NCBI RefSeq assembly: GCF_007655135.1
Contig: NC_045134.1
Span: 25,940,568-26,004,567, forward strand
DNA length: 64,000 nt
Direction: 5' to 3'
Source: Punica granatum
Taxonomy: Eukaryota > Streptophyta > Magnoliopsida > Myrtales > Lythraceae
The number at the start of each line of letters is the position of its first letter. Positions within the stretch are counted from its first letter, which is position 1. A program made the translations under genes and the position numbers. Shown piece after piece: positions 59,335 to 64,000 of the stretch. The notes beneath the pieces are model-generated. The model had not been told where the DNA came from and did not search any database. It saw only the letters and a list, made by a program, of their open reading frames with translations.

Positions 59335-60530
59335 TAATAAAGAGCACGATTATGGAGAAAAAAAAAACTTGAATTTTCTCTAATTGAAAATTGGATGAGA
59401 GGATGAAAGCAGAAAACCAGTAAAAATAGAGGATAAAAAATAAAATAAAAAAATCTAAGGTACAAGACGAAAACTAATTAAAAAGAAAAAGGTGAAGGAC
59501 CAAAATAAAATAATATATAAAAGTATAAGATGCAAAAGAAAAGAAAAAGATCAAAATAGAAAAGCAAGTAAAATTAATGGGTCCAATTAATGTATACTTT
59601 TCGTTTAAAAGAAAACTATTCACAACTAGTACGTAATATTGCTGAGATATATGATCTTTCAATACTTGTGCCGATGACACATTTAGTAAATTGCTTCATC
59701 GTGAACATCCCGTTTAGCAGCATGGAAAATTACGACGAGCACTTCTACTAGGATCTCAACCGTATCGAGTTGAGAGTATGTTAGCGAAAGTTGTCACTTA
59801 TCTAATGAATGACCACAAAGCACTAAATAGCGAACTAGCGAATCCAGTACTTGTGGTGTTTATGGACCGTGGCCATATTACGACCACATATGACAAGGCC
59901 ATTCGCAATGCCCTCGTGAACCGTCGACATACCGGGAGGATTTCCCATGGCTAGTGGCCTACATATTTTATGTGTGTTCCATGCAGTGATTGGGTCGGCT
60001 AAATATGTTTATCAAATGAATGATTAATATGATAAACATTTGATAAATTAATATAAAGTTATCAAGAGAGGGAAATAGGATAATAGTACACCTCTAACTT
60101 GGTGATCAAGATGTTTCAGTTTCGATACTCAGTGGGACTAATCGTGCTCCTTTATTAAATATTTAAGATTTATATTTTAATGTAGTATGGCATGAGTCAC
60201 TATTGTAACCGGAAAAAAAAAATAAAAAATAAAGTTAATAAGAGAGTGGGGGGGGGGGCTAAGCTGATGTATGTGGTGACGTCCATACCTAAGGAAACAG
60301 ACGAGAAGCGGCCTGAAAGATCACAGTCACGATGAAGATGACGAGGCATGCGTGTCTCCTCGCTCGGGGAGTCAATGTCAATCAAACCTTCATGACCAAG
60401 AACTCGGGAAACTCGTATATATGCACGACCTAGCAGCGACCTCTAAATACAGAAGCTTCTGCTCATCTATCAGTGGCTGAATATCTTGCCCATCCATTTG
60501 GAGCCGAACCCAGAAACGAGCACTTCCGGG
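59335..60530. other. Upstream region of the ABC transporter gene
   Basis: No other gene is recognised. Includes a G-run near 60248–60258. The distal part is the likely promoter and 5' leader of the transporter. Confidence 0.5.
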
Positions 60531-63500
60531 ATGCATGGTTTTGGGGGCGAGAGAGTCCCTCTGCTGCACCGAGGAGTAAGTGATTCTTTCAGAGCACCGA
60601 TGAGATAGCACAAGTGGGTTTTGCCCAGGTTTCCGTTTTCTGCATTGTGTGGTGCTGTGTTGGTGGGATTTTTGCCTCTGGTTCTTGAGTGACGTTAAGG
60701 TTGTGTTTCATGGCAGTGTTTGTTCTTGGTAGCACTCCGATTGCCTATTGGAAGATTAGGAGATGAGTTTGATTTGCTGTTTTTGAGCTTTTTAATAGCA
60801 AAAGATTCATGGCCTGCTATGAGTGTTAGTCATGTTTGTTGAAAACGGCACGTTTGATCTGCTATTACAAGTCGAGTTGTTTTTCGGAATGCTTTATAGG
60901 GAGGGAGAAAGAGGGATGATACATTGGTTAATGGCCATGCCACGGACTTGGAACTCGGAGATGCGGTGCCAGTAAGAACATATCCATTCTTATTTCCTGT
61001 TATATAATCTTGAAGCCTTCGGCCATAATGATTTGATATTTTAATCCATTATTCTTTATTCATGTCGAAAATTTAGGCTGCAAATGTGGGATTTGGCCGA
61101 GTATTCTCACTGGTAATCAATACTCTTTTCCCCTTCCTTTTTGTTTCCCTGGGTTGCACTGGTATTCTGTTTTTACGGGCTAATGTATTTGCAAACTTTT
61201 ACCTCTTTCACAGGCAAAGCCCGACGCGGGGAAATTGGTCATTGCTACAATCGCACTCTTGATTGCGTCCACATCGAGCATATTGATTGTAAGCACATAA
61301 CTTAGTCTTTCTCATGAAGTATTCTCCCTTGTGTTATGATATAAAAAGTGGTTGCTGACAAAGAAGTTTGATGCTGCGAAATAGCCAAAGTTTGGTGGGA
61401 AGATTATTGACATTGTGTCGAGGGATATTAGCACACCAGCACAGAGAGCTGAAGCACTCCAAGCAGTCAACAGAACCATTCTTCAGATTTTTTTGATTGT
61501 TGTGGTTGGGTAAGTGTATATTCAGTAAATCTCAAAGTTTCTCCTTGTATTGGTTTACCTTTGGTCCTTCAGTGTTGAGATACCCTCTGAAGTTTGTGAA
61601 CAAAGCAATCTTTTTATTGGCAACATTCCAGTTCTGTCTGCACCGCAGTTCGAGCATGGTTGTTTTCTTCTGCCAGTGAGAGAGTTGTTGCTCGGTTGAG
61701 AAAGAACTTATTCAGCCACCTTATCAATCAGGTATTATTTGCTCTTTACATGCTTTGTTAAAACGTCTTTTTTATACATTTGAAAGCGATTTTGGTACAC
61801 TTTTCCTGCATCTCTAATTCTCACGTGTTGTATTTACTTTACAGGAAATAGCCTTCTTTGATGTCACAAGAACAGGGGAGCTGTTAAGCAGGCTATCTGA
61901 AGATACACAAATCATTAAGAATGCTGCAACTACGAATCTATCTGAGGCCCTGCGAAACCTATCAACCGCGTTTATTGGCCTAGGCTTTATGTTTGCTACG
62001 TCATGGAAATTGACACGTAATCTCTTGCTTGAGTACATCCATTTTATTAGGTGTAGTATACTCTGGACTTCCTAATTGTTGCATGTCTGCTTCATCATTC
62101 CAGTGTTAGCTCTCGTTGTTGTGCCTGCTATCTCAGTTGCGGTTCGTCAGTTTGGCCGCTTTCTCCGAGAACTCTCCCACAAGACCCAAGCAGCTGCTGC
62201 TGTTGCTGCTTCAATTGCTGAGGTATTATTCCAAATGTTATCAAAGGACTGGATAGACCAGCTAGACTGCAAACTGACCACTTGACCATGTTCATGATCC
62301 GGCTATTACTATAATCCCAAATCACATAAAATGGTCCATTTGCCCTGGAAATATGTCCGAACTGGGATGCTCTCTCTGTTAATCAGACAGTTGTTGATAT
62401 TTTATATTGTCAATATTCAATTCAGGAAACATTTGGTGCAATTCGGACTGTAAGATCTTTCGCACAAGAAGGATACGAGATATCTCGCTACTCTGAGAAA
62501 GTCGAGGAGACACTTAAGCTCGGAATCAAACAGGCTGTGAGTCTTCCCTTTTCCCACTCATAACTAATTTCCTCACCTTCTTTCCAGTTCCGTCTCTCAA
62601 AGAGGCTTCCGCTGTCCCGCTGCAGAAAGTTGTTGGAATATTCTTTGGGGGTATAAATGCTGCATCTACTCTATCAGTGATTGCGGTAGTAATATACGGC
62701 GCAAATCTCACTATTATGGGCTCTATGACTCCCGGAGCTCTCACGTCCTTCATTCTCTACAGCCTTACAGGTCACTTATAGTCAGCATGACATTATAATG
62801 TTACTGTATCATCTAATTTTCTTCATATTCTGCATAATCTGGTTCTTTGACATTAGATATACCTGCTTAATGTTCATGAAATCTTGTCGCCTTATTTATG
62901 CATGGCAGTGGGATCTTCCGTGTCGGGACTCTCAGGCTTGTACACCGTAGCAATGAAAGCTGCAGGTGCTAGCAGACGGGTGTTTCAGCTTCTGGATCGA
63001 ACTTCATCCATGCCTAAATCAGGCAATAAGTGCCCTCTAGGGTTAGTCCATAATTCCATCCCTATCTTTAACTGTTTTGTGTCTGTTATGTCATATTTGT
63101 GATAAAATCTGTCCAAAGCTGGACAATTACCTAAAAGAAACTCAATTTCATCTTCATTTCTTTGAACCGATACCCAACGTGGCCTTTAGATTTCACTCTT
63201 CTGTCTAATTCGTGTGGCTTGTATTCTGCAGTGATCAAGATGGAGAGGTGGAATTAGATGATGTTTGGTTTGCGTATCCTTCCCGTCCCAACCATATGGT
63301 CCTCAAGGTGAATCACGACTTCCTTGTCTTTCTAAATAAATACGTCGTTTGGTTTTCCAGAATGATTCTTTCTAAACACTCTATGTTCGTTTTAAAGAAA
63401 TGAAGAATGTGTCTACATATTTCAGGGGATAACACTGAAGCTGCAGCCCGGGTCAAAGGTTGCTCTTGTTGGTCCCAGTGGCGGCGGGAAAGTAATTCCT

Positions 63501-63890
63501 CTCCCTTTGATGTTCGCTCCACTCTCGATACGTAAAGCTTCCCGGAGTTATTAATTAATAACTTTCTCACTTCATATATTTGCTGTGTAGACTACGATTG
63601 CGAACTTGATCGAACGGTTTTATGACCCAATCAAGGGAAAGATTCTGATCAACGGGGTACCTCTCGGAGACATATCGCATGAACATCTCCACAAGAAGGT
63701 AAAATTATATTCAATTAAGTATTTCCATCGCACAAATTTGTGTTTTTTACTGAAAATGATGACCGACCCGAATTAAATGCAGATCAGTATAGTGAGCCAA
63801 GAGCCCGTGCTTTTCAATTGTTCCATAGAAGAGAACATAGCCTATGGTTTCGACGGCAAAGTCAGCATTGAACATATAGAAAATGCAGCT
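60531..63890 (+). CDS. ABCB27/ALS1-like: ABC transporter B family member 27 type (ALS1/TAP2-like), 5' part
   Basis: A half-size ABC transporter (one membrane domain, one nucleotide-binding domain); Arabidopsis ABCB27/ALS1 sits in the tonoplast and is needed for aluminium tolerance. Fifteen exons are visible: 60531–60575, 60900–60971, 61077–61112, 61214–61288, 61385–61509, 61632–61731, 61845–62016, 62104–62222, 62426–62536, 62626–62770, 62909–63041, 63232–63307, 63426–63491, 63591–63698 and 63783–63890. They encode 497 in-frame codons of about 640 expected. The membrane domain spans roughly residues 60–340 ([35 protein letters not shown]). Walker A GPSGGGKT (419–426) is split by an intron after Lys, and the Q loop VSQEP is near 467. 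The N-terminus has GERVPLL, an acidic dileucine vacuolar signal. The signature motif, Walker B and C-terminus lie beyond the window. Confidence 0.93.
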
Positions 63891-64000
63891 GTAAGATGAG
63901 AAATCTTCCTTGTTAAATTATGTGCCGGCATGTTTCAGTTGAGCTCGTTCCTTTTCAACTCGATTTTAGCATGTCCGGAGTCCAATCGAATCATTCTTGA

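Noticed and set aside
1..64000. CRISPR arrays, operons or other prokaryotic features
   Set aside because: The window is intron-bearing plant nuclear DNA; none of the direct repeats have array spacing.

Overview
This window is nuclear DNA from a dicot plant. The evidence is intron-rich genes with GT–AG (and two GC–AG) introns, plant-specific families (SPL, UDP-arabinopyranose mutase, COBRA-like, PPR, CYP78A), a miR156 target site, a tRNA-derived SINE and several MITE copies in AT-rich spacers. The species cannot be fixed from the sequence. Gene content fits a rosid, but that is an inference.

Layout: (1) 1–822 holds the last exon of an SPL transcription factor gene (+), with a miR156 site. (2) 3.65–5.85 kb is an intact four-exon UDP-arabinopyranose mutase/RGP gene (−). 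(3) 7.4–19.6 kb is a stretch of gene relics: an unrecognised fragment, a TAF2 pseudogene that keeps its introns but carries several stops and frameshifts, and a pseudogene of a plant 'dentin sialophosphoprotein-like' protein. (4) 21.1–29.0 kb is a COBRA-like cluster: one pseudogene (+), one intact COBL4-like gene (+) and one intact COBRA/COBL1-like gene (−), the last two tail to tail. (5) 31.7–35.6 kb is an intact 14-exon CstF50 gene (+) with two apparent GC–AG introns. It is tail to tail with a single-exon PPR gene of the PNM1 type (−, 36.1–37.7 kb). (6) 37.8–47.1 kb is a gene-free AT-rich spacer with MITEs and a composite inverted repeat. (7) 47.1–49.6 kb is an intact two-exon CYP78A P450 (−). 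(8) 49.7–60.5 kb is a second gene-poor spacer with a SINE, a LINE relic and a small GC-rich island. (9) 60.5–63.9 kb holds the first 15 exons of an ABCB27/ALS1-type half-size ABC transporter (+), which runs off the window.

Two working themes emerge. UDP-arabinopyranose mutase and the COBRA-like proteins all serve the cell wall (arabinofuranose supply and cellulose organisation). The order COBRA-like, CstF50, PNM1-like PPR matches, from memory, the neighbourhood of COBRA on Arabidopsis chromosome 5, and RGP/COBL linkage also recurs in Arabidopsis, so this looks like an ancestral block. No clearly new biological system was found. The most unusual items are the two GC–AG introns in one gene, the composite fold-back repeat, a MITE inside one copy of a tandem duplication (its empty site preserved next door), and an unexplained GC island with a strong G-quadruplex motif.
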